Shown piece after piece: positions 45,965-55,340 of a stretch of 64,000 nt of DNA; within the stretch, counting starts at the first letter, position 1; the number at the start of each line of letters is the position of its first letter. Origin of the DNA: Aliiglaciecola sp041538045 (GTDB taxonomy: Bacteria > Pseudomonadota > Gammaproteobacteria > Enterobacterales > Alteromonadaceae); assembly GCF_041538045.1 (NCBI RefSeq), contig NZ_JBGOSE010000003.1, positions 62,001-126,000 of the forward strand. The letters are read 5' to 3'. The notes beneath the pieces are model-generated. The model was not told where the DNA came from and made no database searches. It saw only the letters and a list, made by a program, of their open reading frames with translations. Both the position numbers and the translations under genes were made by a program.

Positions 45965-47376
45965 CAGCTTTTCCCCAATGCCGATTGAAGCACAGCTTGA
46001 TAATCCTTTTTGCCATTTTCAGTTAACGGCAAATCAGCATAGTGAAGCACTTTAATCACACTTGGGTGTAAATCGAAACGTTGGCTCACCCAGCCTTTAA
46101 CTTCCACAGTCGATTGTTCGTGCTCTGCAGAGGTAATGGCGATCACCAGATGGCTATCGTTACCTGTGGCTAATCCGGCAATATTTAGCTCTGCTAAACT
46201 GTTTTCCACTTCATCGAGGTCAATTCGCAATCCAAATAACTTTAAAAATCGGGATTTTCTGCCAGTAATAAAATAATCACCGTCATCATCAAAATAAGCT
46301 AAATCCCCTGTGGCCAGCCATGCATTTTTAGGCTGGTCTGGTTCAACAGATAGTTCATTCAGATCAGCAAGACTATTAACATAACCGAGCATCACGTTTG
46401 CACCAGCATAAAACAGTTCACCAACCGTATTAGCCTGCTCGATTAATTGATTTTGCTCATCGACTAATTTAAATCGTCCACCTGGAATCGCACGACCAAT
46501 AGACTCGGGCTTTTGTGTGACCAACTCTGGCCTTAGAAACGCCATTCTTGGACTTGCTTCGGTTTGGCCGTACATCACATAAAACTCACTTTGATTGGTA
46601 TTAGCAAACTCGCCTAAGGTTTTGACAGCTTCAAGGTTAAGCTTACCACCGGCTTGGGTAAAGTAGCGTAAATGCGGCAATGTTTTGTGATGAAACCGCA
46701 ATCTGAGCAACATCTCATAGGTAAAAGGCACACCAGCAAAACTGGCGATCTGATGTTGTTCAAACAACTGCCAATAATCACGACTCACGGGGCTTGCATC
46801 AGTAAACACACAACAAGCGCCCTTGTGCAAATGGGAGTTGATGATTGAAAGCCCATAAGAATAGAAAAAAGGCAATGAACACAGTGTCTTATCCGTTGCC
46901 TCTATGGGAAGGTAATCACAAATCGCCTCGGCGTTAGCCTGCAAGTTATGGGCGCTCAGGGCAACTTGTTTAGCCGTCCCCGTTGAACCAGAGGTAGATA
47001 GTAATAAACTCACATTGCCATGATTCAACCATGCGCTTGTTTGATGATATTGAATTTTACGTTGTTGTTGTGGCAAACAGGTTATGGTCACACAAGGCTC
47101 AAACTGGTTATACAATTTTTGTAAAACAGAATCATCGGTATCCGGGCTAAGTAACATTGCACAGTGGCCTTGCCGCAATACACTCAAATAGCTCACTAAG
47201 GTAGACAAACCATTAAAGGCTAAAATGAAAATCACGCCTTTACTAAGACCCAATCGCTGATGTAAATCCTTTTCCAAGCCCTCGCAAGCCTGTTCAAGTT
47301 CAGCATAGCTAAGTTGCTGTTGTCCTTCGATAGCAGCAATATTTTCAGCATGTTGGGAAAGCGCGTCATAAAACAT
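45964..47376 (-). CDS. AMP-binding acyl ligase
   Basis: A 470-residue member of the ANL family with SLLLSTSGSTGTAKQVALSA (ATP loop), FYVMYGQTEASPRMAFLRP (A5), AWLATGDLAYFDDDGDYFIT (A7), GRKSRFLKLFGLRIDLDEVE (A8) and the C-terminal Lys of LTENGKKDYQAVL. It would load a small acyl group on CoA or on the adjacent carrier protein. Between an SDR reductase gene and the LuxE-like gene, with gaps of 0-3 bases. Confidence 0.85.
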   Translation of the reverse strand: MFYDALSQHAENIAAIEGQQQLSYAELEQACEGLEKDLHQRLGLSKGVIFILAFNGLSTLVSYLSVLRQGHCAMLLSPDTDDSVLQKLYNQFEPCVTITCLPQQQRKIQYHQTSAWLNHGNVSLLLSTSGSTGTAKQVALSAHNLQANAEAICDYLPIEATDKTLCSLPFFYSYGLSIINSHLHKGACCVFTDASPVSRDYWQLFEQHQIASFAGVPFTYEMLLRLRFHHKTLPHLRYFTQAGGKLNLEAVKTLGEFANTNQSEFYVMYGQTEASPRMAFLRPELVTQKPESIGRAIPGGRFKLVDEQNQLIEQANTVGELFYAGANVMLGYVNSLADLNELSVEPDQPKNAWLATGDLAYFDDDGDYFITGRKSRFLKLFGLRIDLDEVENSLAELNIAGLATGNDSHLVIAITSAEHEQSTVEVKGWVSQRFDLHPSVIKVLHYADLPLTENGKKDYQAVLQSALGKS

Positions 47377-47379
47377 GAT

Positions 47380-48105
47380 TTATAAGCTCAACCCACCATC
47401 AATACCGATGATTTGACCGGTAATAAATGAGGCATTATCGGATAACAAGAAGCTAATTAGTTTAGCAACCTCTTCGGGACTCCCCGCCCGCTGCAAAGAA
47501 GTGGCATCGATTAAGCCTTGACGTTTTTCTCCCAGATAGGACGCGGTCATTGGCGTGTCAATAAAACCAGGGGCAACAGCGTTCACACGAATACCAAGTG
47601 GCCCTAGCTCTTTTGACAAAGACTTTGTTAAACCGGAAATAGCAGCTTTACTCATTGCATACGCCGCTTGTCCTGCACTGCCGTTTTCACCCACAATAGA
47701 ACAAAGATTTACGATGCTACCAAGTCGATTTTTAGTCATTAGTCGCATGGCGAGTTGAGCATGCGTAAAGGCGGAAACGCTATTGACGGCAAATTGCTTT
47801 TCAAGATCACTTTTCCGCGTCAGCATAAATCCAGAATCCTGCATGACACCAGCACAGTTTACTAAGCCATGCAGTTGCCCCGACTGTTTCATAATCGTTG
47901 CAAACCCACGTTTCACCTCACTCTCGTCAGTCACGTCATAGGTTAATACGGTTGCGTCCTCCAGTTGGCTAGCCAGTTCTTGCAGTCGTTCAGTATTGCG
48001 CCCAGCCAAATACACAAATGCGCCCTGATTGGCGCATTCAATAGCTGTTGCACGACCAATACCGCTGCTAGCACCGGTGATCAATACGGTTTTGTCCTTA
48101 AGCAT
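47380..48105 (-). CDS. SDR-family 3-oxoacyl-ACP reductase-like protein
   Basis: A 241-residue short-chain dehydrogenase: TVLITGASSGIGRATAIEC (NADP-binding TGxxxGIG), VNCAGV, and the catalytic Ser of VNLCSIVGENGSAGQAAYAMSK with the YxxxK pair. FabG-like by overall pattern. I use the ATG at 48105, which overlaps the carrier protein stop by 8 bases and matches the usual family start; an ATG 15 bases earlier is possible. It probably reduces a 3-oxoacyl group on the neighbouring carrier protein. Confidence 0.85.
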   Translation of the reverse strand: MLKDKTVLITGASSGIGRATAIECANQGAFVYLAGRNTERLQELASQLEDATVLTYDVTDESEVKRGFATIMKQSGQLHGLVNCAGVMQDSGFMLTRKSDLEKQFAVNSVSAFTHAQLAMRLMTKNRLGSIVNLCSIVGENGSAGQAAYAMSKAAISGLTKSLSKELGPLGIRVNAVAPGFIDTPMTASYLGEKRQGLIDATSLQRAGSPEEVAKLISFLLSDNASFITGQIIGIDGGLSL

Positions 48106-48343
48106 CAAACTCAATTTCATATTTAGCCAATATTTCTTTTGCCTTAGCCACTGAACTCATATCTATTATATCGTCGGTATCCAACATAACGTTAAATTGG
48201 TTTTCCAATTCCGCAATGAGAATCATGTGCGCGGTGGAGTCCCACTCTGGAATAGTGTTATAAGCTAATTCATCACTTACCTTTTCCAACGGTATAGCTA
48301 AACTGTCAGCAAACGCTTGTTTTACGAGTTGATGGTTATTCAT
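48098..48343 (-). CDS. Acyl carrier protein
   Basis: An 81-residue acidic carrier protein with the phosphopantetheine site Ser in IPEWDSTAHMILIAELE and helix III region FNVMLDTDDIIDMSSVAKA. It is not the housekeeping AcpP (which has DSLD/DSLDTVE) but a dedicated carrier as found in glycan and secondary-metabolite loci. It opens the ACP-SDR-ligase-LuxE-LuxC module, immediately after pseH. Confidence 0.88.
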   Translation of the reverse strand: MNNHQLVKQAFADSLAIPLEKVSDELAYNTIPEWDSTAHMILIAELENQFNVMLDTDDIIDMSSVAKAKEILAKYEIEFDA

Positions 48344-48354
48344 ATAAATGTCCT

Positions 48355-48927
48355 TTATGACTCCCTTTTATGCCTAGGAGTACGGGAAAGTAAGGCTTTA
48401 AGTGTACTGCTATGCCGTTGATAATCATCGAAATTCAAACTAATTTCAATTAAATCCCCTCGATTGACTATTTGATAACCTAATTTGAGATTGTAATTAA
48501 GGGCCGCTTGATTATCTGACTTTACTCTTGCGACTAACTTTTTACACTTTAAGGTTTCAAAACAGTAATCATTAATCAATAAGGTGGGTGCAAAAGCAAT
48601 TATATTATTTCGGTATTTTGGCACGCCAATATACAAACCCGGCTCTATGCAGTGTGCCTCATTAAGGGGTTTACCCAACTCTCTGGATTGAATATTTACA
48701 CTACCAATATCTTGATCTTTATAGGCAATGATAAAATGTTGTTGGCTGGGATCCCGACTGATTTTGCGAAACCAAGCCGATTGCTGCTCTTCAGTAATCT
48801 CTGCCTGAGAGAGCATAAATTGGCTAACCTGCGGGTCATTCCGCCAAGTTCGCAGTTGCGACAGGTCACTCTCTTGAACCTGTCGTAAACTCAGCTGATA
48901 CCCCTTAAGCACCTGTTCTTCATCCAT
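48355..48927 (-). CDS. pseH: Pseudaminic acid pathway N-acetyltransferase PseH
   Basis: A 190-residue GNAT protein from the ATG at 48927, just after pseG. Segments LRTWRNDPQVSQFMLSQAEI, DIGSVNIQSRELGKPLNEAH and LVARVKSDNQAALNYNLKLG resemble PseH proteins, which N-acetylate UDP-4-amino-4,6-dideoxy-AltNAc using acetyl-CoA. An upstream in-frame ATG at 48999 would lie inside pseG. Position between pseG and the carrier protein makes it a point where a non-acetyl acyl group could enter, but that is a guess. Confidence 0.85.
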   Translation of the reverse strand: MDEEQVLKGYQLSLRQVQESDLSQLRTWRNDPQVSQFMLSQAEITEEQQSAWFRKISRDPSQQHFIIAYKDQDIGSVNIQSRELGKPLNEAHCIEPGLYIGVPKYRNNIIAFAPTLLINDYCFETLKCKKLVARVKSDNQAALNYNLKLGYQIVNRGDLIEISLNFDDYQRHSSTLKALLSRTPRHKRES

Positions 48928-48934
48928 AATGAGA

Positions 48935-50017
48935 TTATTCCTCGTCAGAACATAATTGCTGAATATTTTCGATGATCCGTTGTGCGCCATTAGTATCACG
49001 GCTTTTGAGTCCTTGATGGTGCATTTTCAATAACGCTACATCATCGCCCCAATAGCGTAAAACATTCTTTATTGTGTCTTCTACACGAGTGCGCTTGTGG
49101 TGTTCAACCATTTTACTATTTTCATTACCTTTTGCGATAACGCTAAAATCTTCAGTAATACACCAAGCCTGTTTTACCGCAGCTTGGGTAGCGCCAACTT
49201 GATTGTCTGCCACCGTGAGCAAACAGCTGGGAGTAGCAGTTGCCTGTAATTCGAACTGACTGCCACCGGCTGCTGAGATAGCCAAGCGAGTTTGTAAAAA
49301 CGAATGGGCAATTTGCTGGCAGTCATGTAAATGTTGGATGTCCAACTTAGATGTCCGAATAAATTTATTCAACTCATCTAAAAACGAATACGCTGCTCCA
49401 GTAATGACCTTTAGTTTGCCACTAAAGCCTTTATTTTGTAAGCATTGCAGCAATGGTAAGGTTAAATTAGCAGGATCACTTCCGCCCATCATAATGGTTA
49501 AATATTGGCGCTGTGCAAATGGCAGCTCAGTAAGTTCGCAAAACTCTTGACGCAAAACACGGTAATTCTCACCTATGCATAGTTGAGCGCGAGGCTGATT
49601 ATCTTCATATTTCAATTGATGAGCACTGCCAGAACCATTAATGATGAGGTTAGCGTGCAGGTGTCCTGAATTATTCATATCATCAAAACAGATCACGGGG
49701 TAACCTAATTGTGCTAACTGTTGACGATATAAAGAACTAAAGTCATATCCATCGAGGACAATAGCGTCAACCGGATGACATCGACCATATTCAGCAATCT
49801 TTTCTATCGCTTGTGTATCTGCTTGAGATTCAGATACAACAATCACCTCGCCAACCCAATCCTGACGACTTTTAGCGATGTTAGCCCCTTCGTCATTCAG
49901 CATAAAAATAGGCGTAAACTGATTTTTCGCCATGGCTTGAGCCAGCGCTAAACAGCGCATTAAATGCCCTAAACCAGACGAGGCTCCAGCATTGACTCTA
50001 AATAAGATATGCGGCAT
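48935..50017 (-). CDS. pseG: UDP-2,4-diacetamido-2,4,6-trideoxy-beta-L-altropyranose hydrolase PseG
   Basis: A 360-residue GT-B-fold hydrolase: ILFRVNAGASSGLGHLMRCL at the start carries the G-x-G-H catalytic region, followed by AIVLDGYDFSSLYRQQL, YLTIMMGGSDPANLTLPL and ISAAGGSQFELQATATPS. It removes UDP from the altrose intermediate, one step before PseI. A 78-base gap separates it from pseI, larger than the others in the operon. Slightly longer than some homologues because of the C-terminal tail. Confidence 0.93.
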   Translation of the reverse strand: MPHILFRVNAGASSGLGHLMRCLALAQAMAKNQFTPIFMLNDEGANIAKSRQDWVGEVIVVSESQADTQAIEKIAEYGRCHPVDAIVLDGYDFSSLYRQQLAQLGYPVICFDDMNNSGHLHANLIINGSGSAHQLKYEDNQPRAQLCIGENYRVLRQEFCELTELPFAQRQYLTIMMGGSDPANLTLPLLQCLQNKGFSGKLKVITGAAYSFLDELNKFIRTSKLDIQHLHDCQQIAHSFLQTRLAISAAGGSQFELQATATPSCLLTVADNQVGATQAAVKQAWCITEDFSVIAKGNENSKMVEHHKRTRVEDTIKNVLRYWGDDVALLKMHHQGLKSRDTNGAQRIIENIQQLCSDEE

Positions 50018-50095
50018 AAAATACTCAGTGGGTGCTGATTTTAGCGTTAACTTTATGGTTTACTGCAGTTTTAACCCAGGCACGGTTAAAAATTC

Positions 50096-51148
50096 TCATT
50101 CGAATAGTTCCCAACTCAAGGCTGTTCCGGCGGGCAAATCTTGTTTGGCCACTTTACCTAAAACACTATCCCAATGTTTCGGTGCTAGACCACTAGCGGG
50201 ACGCACAATTCTAAGGTTATCACGGGTTAAAACTTGACCTTGTTGCACATCCGCACTAACAAAAATAGAACGTCGGTAATGTTTTGATTTCTCCTCAGCA
50301 GCACTTCCACCATAGGTCACCTCGCCCATAGCGGCAAACCCACGTTCGCTTTCTTGTACCAAGGATTTTAATTCATCTGGCTCTAATGAGAATGCGGCAT
50401 CAACGCCACCAGCATTACGATCAAGAACAAAATGTTTTTCTATAACGGTTGCCCCCAGTGCCACCGAAGCGATGGATACACCAATACCGGCAGTATGATC
50501 GGATAAGCCCACTTGCGTATTAAAAGCGTCTTGTAGGTGGGGAATGGTCACTAAATTGGTATTACTTGGTTCGGCCGGATACGTGCTAGTGCATTTGAGC
50601 AGGATAATATCTTGGCAACCCGCTTTTTTAGCACACTCTATCGCATCTTCAATTTCCCCTAAGGTTGCCATACCCGTTGACATAATTAACGGCTTTCCGG
50701 TGGCTGCAGCTTTGCGTATCAACGGAATATCGGTAAGTTCAAAGGAGGCAACCTTGTAACAAGGGACTTCTAAGGTTTCAAGAAAATCCACAGCACCTTC
50801 ATCAAAAGGTGAACTGAACGCCTCCATGCCAAGCTCTTTTGCACGCGCGAATAAACGACTATGCCACTCGTAGGGTGTGCACGCTTTGGCATATAAACCA
50901 TGTAAGGCTTCACCGTGCCATAAACTGTCTTTTTCCTGGATCACAAAATCAACAGAATCGACATTTAACGTCATGCTATCGGCAGTATAGGTTTGTAATT
51001 TTATCGCATGTGCGCCAGCCTCTGCTGCCGCTTCCACCATTGCTATGGCTAATTCAAAGTTCTGGCTATGGTTTCCGCTTAATTCAGCAATAATAAAAGG
51101 CGGATGAGATGGACCGATTAAGCGCCCACCAATGGCAATATCATGCAT
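50096..51148 (-). CDS. pseI: Pseudaminic acid synthase PseI
   Basis: A 350-residue NeuB-type synthase condensing the 6-deoxy-AltdiNAc sugar with phosphoenolpyruvate. Landmarks: FIIAELSGNHSQNFELAIAM, AHAIKLQTYTADSMTL, VGLSDHTAGIGVSIASVALG, VIEKHFVLDRNAGGVDAAFS and a C-terminal SAF antifreeze-like domain (GQVLTRDNLRIVRPASGLAP). The ATG at 51148 starts 8 bases inside the GT9 gene and matches the family start; an earlier start at 51229 adds unconserved residues. Confidence 0.96.
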   Translation of the reverse strand: MHDIAIGGRLIGPSHPPFIIAELSGNHSQNFELAIAMVEAAAEAGAHAIKLQTYTADSMTLNVDSVDFVIQEKDSLWHGEALHGLYAKACTPYEWHSRLFARAKELGMEAFSSPFDEGAVDFLETLEVPCYKVASFELTDIPLIRKAAATGKPLIMSTGMATLGEIEDAIECAKKAGCQDIILLKCTSTYPAEPSNTNLVTIPHLQDAFNTQVGLSDHTAGIGVSIASVALGATVIEKHFVLDRNAGGVDAAFSLEPDELKSLVQESERGFAAMGEVTYGGSAAEEKSKHYRRSIFVSADVQQGQVLTRDNLRIVRPASGLAPKHWDSVLGKVAKQDLPAGTALSWELFE

Positions 51149-52100
51149 TTTCTTGAGCCTCAAATATTGAGGTAATACTCTGTGCCAGTTCCTTTGCCGT
51201 TGGAAATTCATCGGCTTGGTCTGTGGCATAATCTGGCATCAAAATTCGCGGGTCTAACTGCCCAGGAATTAACAATGTGGGGGTTTCCACACAAGTGGCT
51301 AAAGAGAACATCGTATTGGGTAAACAAACCAAAAGATCACTGACTTTCAAGCCCTGCAAACGCAAACCTAAGCTTTCCTGCTCATCATCTTGTATCACTA
51401 AATAGCCGTTATTTTGCAGTATTGTTTTCAGTTCATTTAATTGGGGATAAGGATACTGCAGATCATTAAGCGCTAAATAAATAATGCGTCGATTCGCATT
51501 TTGATACTTTTGTGCCGGCTCAACATTAATATGCCAATCCAATGGCATGCTATTAAAGCCACAGCAACGGGTTAAGTAATATTCGGGATAGCCGCCGTCA
51601 GGCAGGTTATCACTGATCCACCATTGACTGTGCCAGCGACTCATTCCCATAAACGTACTATGCATGTACTCACCCGCATTATTCACGTATTCAGGAAGTA
51701 AACTTTGATTCTGTATTTGCTCAATTAATTTTTGTAGCGGCACACTTAAATAGTTGCCCTGCACTGGCTCCCCCGCATCTTTAAGAAAGCGAGCAAGTAC
51801 GCATGGCATAAATGCCGTATCTAGGTTAATTATCTGTTCAAAACCAATTTCAATGATGGTTTCTGCTAAGCCAAGAAACGCTTCCAAAGACTGTAGAATA
51901 TTATCTGGCCATTCATGGTTAGGTAAGGTTAATACCTTGGTACTAGGAGCCGCAAGCTTAACTACATCAGCTCCTAAACCATGGGTTAAACAATAAATTT
52001 CAGCTTGAGGATTTTGCCGTTGCAACTGACGAATAGTCGGCACTGCAATACTGGCAACATCGCCCATTTCCAGCATGCGAATAACCAATATTTTACTCAT
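51141..52100 (-). CDS. GT9-like (heptosyltransferase-type) protein in the pse operon
   Basis: A 319-residue GT-B protein resembling heptosyltransferases: ILVIRMLEMGDVASIAVPTI at the N-terminus, AEIYCLTHGLGADVVKLAAP, and a C-terminal half with GLKVSDLLVCLPNTMFSLAT followed by TPTLLIPGQLDPRILMPDYA. It sits between pseF and pseI with 1-base and 8-base spacing. Its acceptor is unknown; it may add a sugar to the same glycan chain or act on a nucleotide sugar. Family call from motif pattern, function not assigned. Confidence 0.7.
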   Translation of the reverse strand: MSKILVIRMLEMGDVASIAVPTIRQLQRQNPQAEIYCLTHGLGADVVKLAAPSTKVLTLPNHEWPDNILQSLEAFLGLAETIIEIGFEQIINLDTAFMPCVLARFLKDAGEPVQGNYLSVPLQKLIEQIQNQSLLPEYVNNAGEYMHSTFMGMSRWHSQWWISDNLPDGGYPEYYLTRCCGFNSMPLDWHINVEPAQKYQNANRRIIYLALNDLQYPYPQLNELKTILQNNGYLVIQDDEQESLGLRLQGLKVSDLLVCLPNTMFSLATCVETPTLLIPGQLDPRILMPDYATDQADEFPTAKELAQSITSIFEAQENA

Positions 52101-52101
52101 A

Positions 52102-52794
52102 TTAAATTCCTTTGACGTAGGCTTGATACATTAATTCTGCTCGCTGCCAATCTTCTGGTGTATCAATATCTTGGACTAAATGACGAGGAAGGATAACGGG
52201 CACACTGTGTTGAGAGAATATGCCTTTTTTCGATAGATAGTCATCGGTTCTGCCCCAATAGAACTGCCCAGCATCATGATAAGCTTCTTCTAGGTCTTGG
52301 GAACGTTTAAAAATATCTTGTTTAAACATGGGTTCAACATTGCCTTGTTTGACACTGATCGCCCGTTGAATGGGAAATGCAAAACTGGTAACTGAAAATG
52401 AAAAAGACTTGTCTTTGTCTTGCTGTAATAGCTTTAAACCTTGCTGCAAGTACTCTGCTTGTAAAAATGGCGCAGTGGCATAGATACAACAACAAAACTC
52501 CGGCTTTTCAAAGTTATCAATACAATACTCTATTCCATGTTTAGTGACCGGCCGTGTACCTATAATATCATTGGATAAATTTTCGGGCCGTAAAAAAGGC
52601 ACTTCTGCGCCATATTCACGGGCAACATCAGCCACTTCTTGAGAATCCGTAGATACCCAAACCTTATCAAACAAGTTTGATTTTTGCGCAGCCTCTATGG
52701 AATAGGCAATCAGGGGTTTACCTGCAAAATTGCGAATATTTTTCGCTGGTATGCGTTTACTGCCGCCCCGTGCAGGAATAATAGCTAAGTTCAA
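52102..52794 (-). CDS. pseF: Pseudaminic acid cytidylyltransferase PseF
   Basis: A 230-residue enzyme activating pseudaminic acid as CMP-Pse. The N-terminal LAIIPARGGSKRIPAKNIRN is the CTP-binding motif of CMP-sugar synthetases; further landmarks are VWVSTDSQEVADVAREYGAE, FCCCIYATAPFLQ and DAGQFYWGRTDDYLS. The start codon is TTG at 52794, overlapping the pseC stop codon. Confidence 0.94.
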   Translation of the reverse strand: MNLAIIPARGGSKRIPAKNIRNFAGKPLIAYSIEAAQKSNLFDKVWVSTDSQEVADVAREYGAEVPFLRPENLSNDIIGTRPVTKHGIEYCIDNFEKPEFCCCIYATAPFLQAEYLQQGLKLLQQDKDKSFSFSVTSFAFPIQRAISVKQGNVEPMFKQDIFKRSQDLEEAYHDAGQFYWGRTDDYLSKKGIFSQHSVPVILPRHLVQDIDTPEDWQRAELMYQAYVKGI

Positions 52795-53954
52795 GCTAAT
52801 ACCTCATTTAATGCTTGTACAACTCTGTCTTGTTCATCGGCTGTCAGGCTAGGAAATAAAGGTAAAGTTAACGCATTTTGATAATAATTTTCTGCATTAG
52901 GGAAATCGCCCTCAGAAAAACCGAGCTTTTTAAAATAGGGTTGCAGGTGAATCGGAATATAATGCACATTGACACCGATACCGCGTTCAATTAAAGCGTC
53001 ATAAATAACGCTTCTGTTGTGCGCTTTAAGCTCTACCATATAAACATGCCAAGCACTTGTATCTGCATTTTCCATACTGGGTAAGGTTATTGGCAAGTGT
53101 TTCAATAAATCATGATAACGTTGCGCTAAAATTTGTCGTTTTTCAATAAAACCATCTAACTTATTGAGCTGTGACAAACCTAAGGCGGCGTGTAAGTCAC
53201 TTAACCGATAATTATAGCCAAGCTCAACTTGCTGATAATACCAAGGGCCATCGGAAAGTCCTTGCATCTGATTAGGATCACGAGTAACACCGTGTTTAGC
53301 AAACAACTTGGAGCGTTCGAACAATACTTCATTGTTGGTCATCACAGCTCCGCCTTCGGCGCTTGTAATCGACTTTACCGGATGAAAACTCAGCACGGCT
53401 AAATCAGCGTATTCGCAACTCCCTATTTTATGATGTTGATAACGGCCCCCTAATCCATGGGCTGCATCTTCGATAATTCGTACATTATATTGCTGACAAA
53501 GGGCCGCAATTTCTTGCATTTGGCAGCTCAATCCAGAGAAGTGCACAACCACGATAACTTTGGGTAATAAATTCGCTTTATTAGCAATTGCGAGTTTACG
53601 CTCAAGGGCTGCAATACTGATATTTCGCGTATCACTGTCAATATCAACAAAATCAATGCTGGCTCCACAGTACAAAGCACAATTTGCACTGGCAACAAAT
53701 GAAATAGGTGAAGTCCAAACACGATCACCCTGGCCTACGCCAAGTGTTAAACAAGCCACATGTAAACCAGAAGTGGCACTGTTGACTGCCGTGGCATATT
53801 TAGCGCCAGTATAAGTTGCTAAAGCCTTTTCAAATTGAGGAACAATACTGCCTTGGGTGAGAAAGTGATTTTGTAGCACGTCAACCACGGCAGCAACATC
53901 GTCGTCATCAACAGAGTGCTTACCGTAAGGAATATTATCAACTGGGTTGCTCAC
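52791..53954 (-). CDS. pseC: UDP-4-amino-4,6-dideoxy-N-acetyl-beta-L-altrosamine transaminase PseC
   Basis: A 387-residue DegT/DnrJ-type PLP aminotransferase: YGKHSVDDDDVAAVVDVLQN, YATAVNSATSGLHVACLTLG, IIEDAAHGLGGRYQHHKIGS, and LSFHPVKSITSAEGGAVMTN with the PLP lysine. The sugar-binding end VNVHYIPIHLQPYFKKLGF is typical of PseC. Second step of the pathway. Start codon GTG at 53954, 9 bases after pseB. Confidence 0.95.
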   Translation of the reverse strand: MSNPVDNIPYGKHSVDDDDVAAVVDVLQNHFLTQGSIVPQFEKALATYTGAKYATAVNSATSGLHVACLTLGVGQGDRVWTSPISFVASANCALYCGASIDFVDIDSDTRNISIAALERKLAIANKANLLPKVIVVVHFSGLSCQMQEIAALCQQYNVRIIEDAAHGLGGRYQHHKIGSCEYADLAVLSFHPVKSITSAEGGAVMTNNEVLFERSKLFAKHGVTRDPNQMQGLSDGPWYYQQVELGYNYRLSDLHAALGLSQLNKLDGFIEKRQILAQRYHDLLKHLPITLPSMENADTSAWHVYMVELKAHNRSVIYDALIERGIGVNVHYIPIHLQPYFKKLGFSEGDFPNAENYYQNALTLPLFPSLTADEQDRVVQALNEVLA

Positions 53955-53963
53955 TAATGGGCC

Positions 53964-54965
53964 TTAATCTATGGTTAATTTATCTAAGGCTTCAAGTTCT
54001 TCAACAGTTAAGAAGTGCGGGTTAGTGCCCGAATGGTATTCGAACTTATCCGCGACTGCTTGCCCTTTTTCACCCAGCTTGTTAAGCCGATAATCAACGG
54101 TCTTATCAAAAAACTTGATTGCCGGAGTAATCACATAGTGATCGTCAAACTCTAAGGAATGATGAGCCATTTCTTCTGGCACCATGACCTCATGCAGCTT
54201 TTCGCCAGGGCGAATACCGATAATATCGTAATCTCGGCTACCGCTCATGGCTTCAACTAAATCTAAAATGCGAATTGATGGAATTTTAGGAACAAAGATT
54301 TCGCCACCTTGCATGCGTTGGAAGTTCGTTATAACAAACTGCACCCCTTCATCTAAAGTAATCCAAAAGCGTGTCATTTCATCATGGGTAACCGGTAATT
54401 TGGTTTTACCTTCAGCCAGTAAATTTCGATAAAAAGGAACCACTGAGCCTCTTGAGCCAACAACATTTCCGTAACGAACCACAGCAAACCTTGGGCCTGA
54501 GGCACCAGATATGTTATTTGCAGCCACAAACAATTTATCTGATGCTAACTTCGTTGCACCATACAAATTTACAGGATTTGCCGCTTTATCTGTAGATAAA
54601 GCAATGACGCGACGCACGTCAGCTTCAATGGCAGCATCAATAACATTTTGAGCGCCATAGATGTTTGTTTTAATACATTCGTTAGGATTGTATTCAGCGG
54701 CAGGAACCTGTTTTAACGCCGCAGCATGAATTACATAATCAACGTCCTTCATTGCCGAAATTAGACGATCTTTATCTCTAACATCACCAATAAAGTAACG
54801 CATACAAGACGCATCAAATTGCTGCTGCATCTCATACTGTTTCAATTCATCGCGAGAATAAATGATGACTTTTTTAGGTTTTTCATTTTTCAATAAATGT
54901 GAAACAAAACGTTTTCCAAAAGAACCTGTTCCACCGGTTATCAATATGCTTTTATTTTCAAACAT
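53964..54965 (-). CDS. pseB: UDP-N-acetylglucosamine 4,6-dehydratase (inverting) PseB
   Basis: A 333-residue SDR enzyme making the first committed intermediate of pseudaminic acid. Landmarks: ILITGGTGSFGKRFVSHLLK, IIYSRDELKQYEMQQQF, VIHAAALKQVPAAEYNP, KAANPVNLYGATKLASDKLF (catalytic Tyr/Lys) and GIRPGEKLHEVMVPEEMAHH. First gene of the pse operon; ATG start. Its promoter must lie in the 375-base gap upstream. Confidence 0.96.
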   Translation of the reverse strand: MFENKSILITGGTGSFGKRFVSHLLKNEKPKKVIIYSRDELKQYEMQQQFDASCMRYFIGDVRDKDRLISAMKDVDYVIHAAALKQVPAAEYNPNECIKTNIYGAQNVIDAAIEADVRRVIALSTDKAANPVNLYGATKLASDKLFVAANNISGASGPRFAVVRYGNVVGSRGSVVPFYRNLLAEGKTKLPVTHDEMTRFWITLDEGVQFVITNFQRMQGGEIFVPKIPSIRILDLVEAMSGSRDYDIIGIRPGEKLHEVMVPEEMAHHSLEFDDHYVITPAIKFFDKTVDYRLNKLGEKGQAVADKFEYHSGTNPHFLTVEELEALDKLTID

Positions 54966-55340
54966 TTATTTTATCTACCTAAAACTGTTATGAAGCGATA
55001 AAACGCAACTATTTTTTAGCTTATGACTGTATGTTGGCTTATCTAAGTTTCTAATTCCACGTCTATTTGGTTTTATGCTGACAAACTCGAATTTTTGTAA
55101 ACACTTGCTTTAAATGTAACCAGAATTCGTTGATTATCAATCCACAACCACTAAAAACGTCAAAGTTTTGAAACTATACCTTTATTTATTAGTATCAAGC
55201 AATTTCCATTCCCGGGGACTGGCAATGATTTAATTAACAGTAACTTAGAGAATAATAAATGCTAAAGGAATTGGTTTGTAAGAAGGCCATAACGAAAAAT
55301 TTAGGGAATATCATTTGTGACGAGGAGGACTAGGGATTGG
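54966..55340 (-). promoter_or_regulatory. pseB upstream region
   Basis: A 375-base non-coding gap. On the minus strand around 55197-55214 a GG and GC pair lies 10 bases apart with ATTGCT as -12, a weak sigma-54 match because the -24 element is poor. No sigma-28 match was found. The only open frame is a 24-codon plus-strand one at 55259-55333 without support. No terminator for the fliT-like gene stands out. Confidence 0.35.

Noticed and set aside
55259..55333. 24-codon plus-strand open frame upstream of pseB.
   Set aside because: No good ribosome binding site, no recognisable peptide; length expected by chance.
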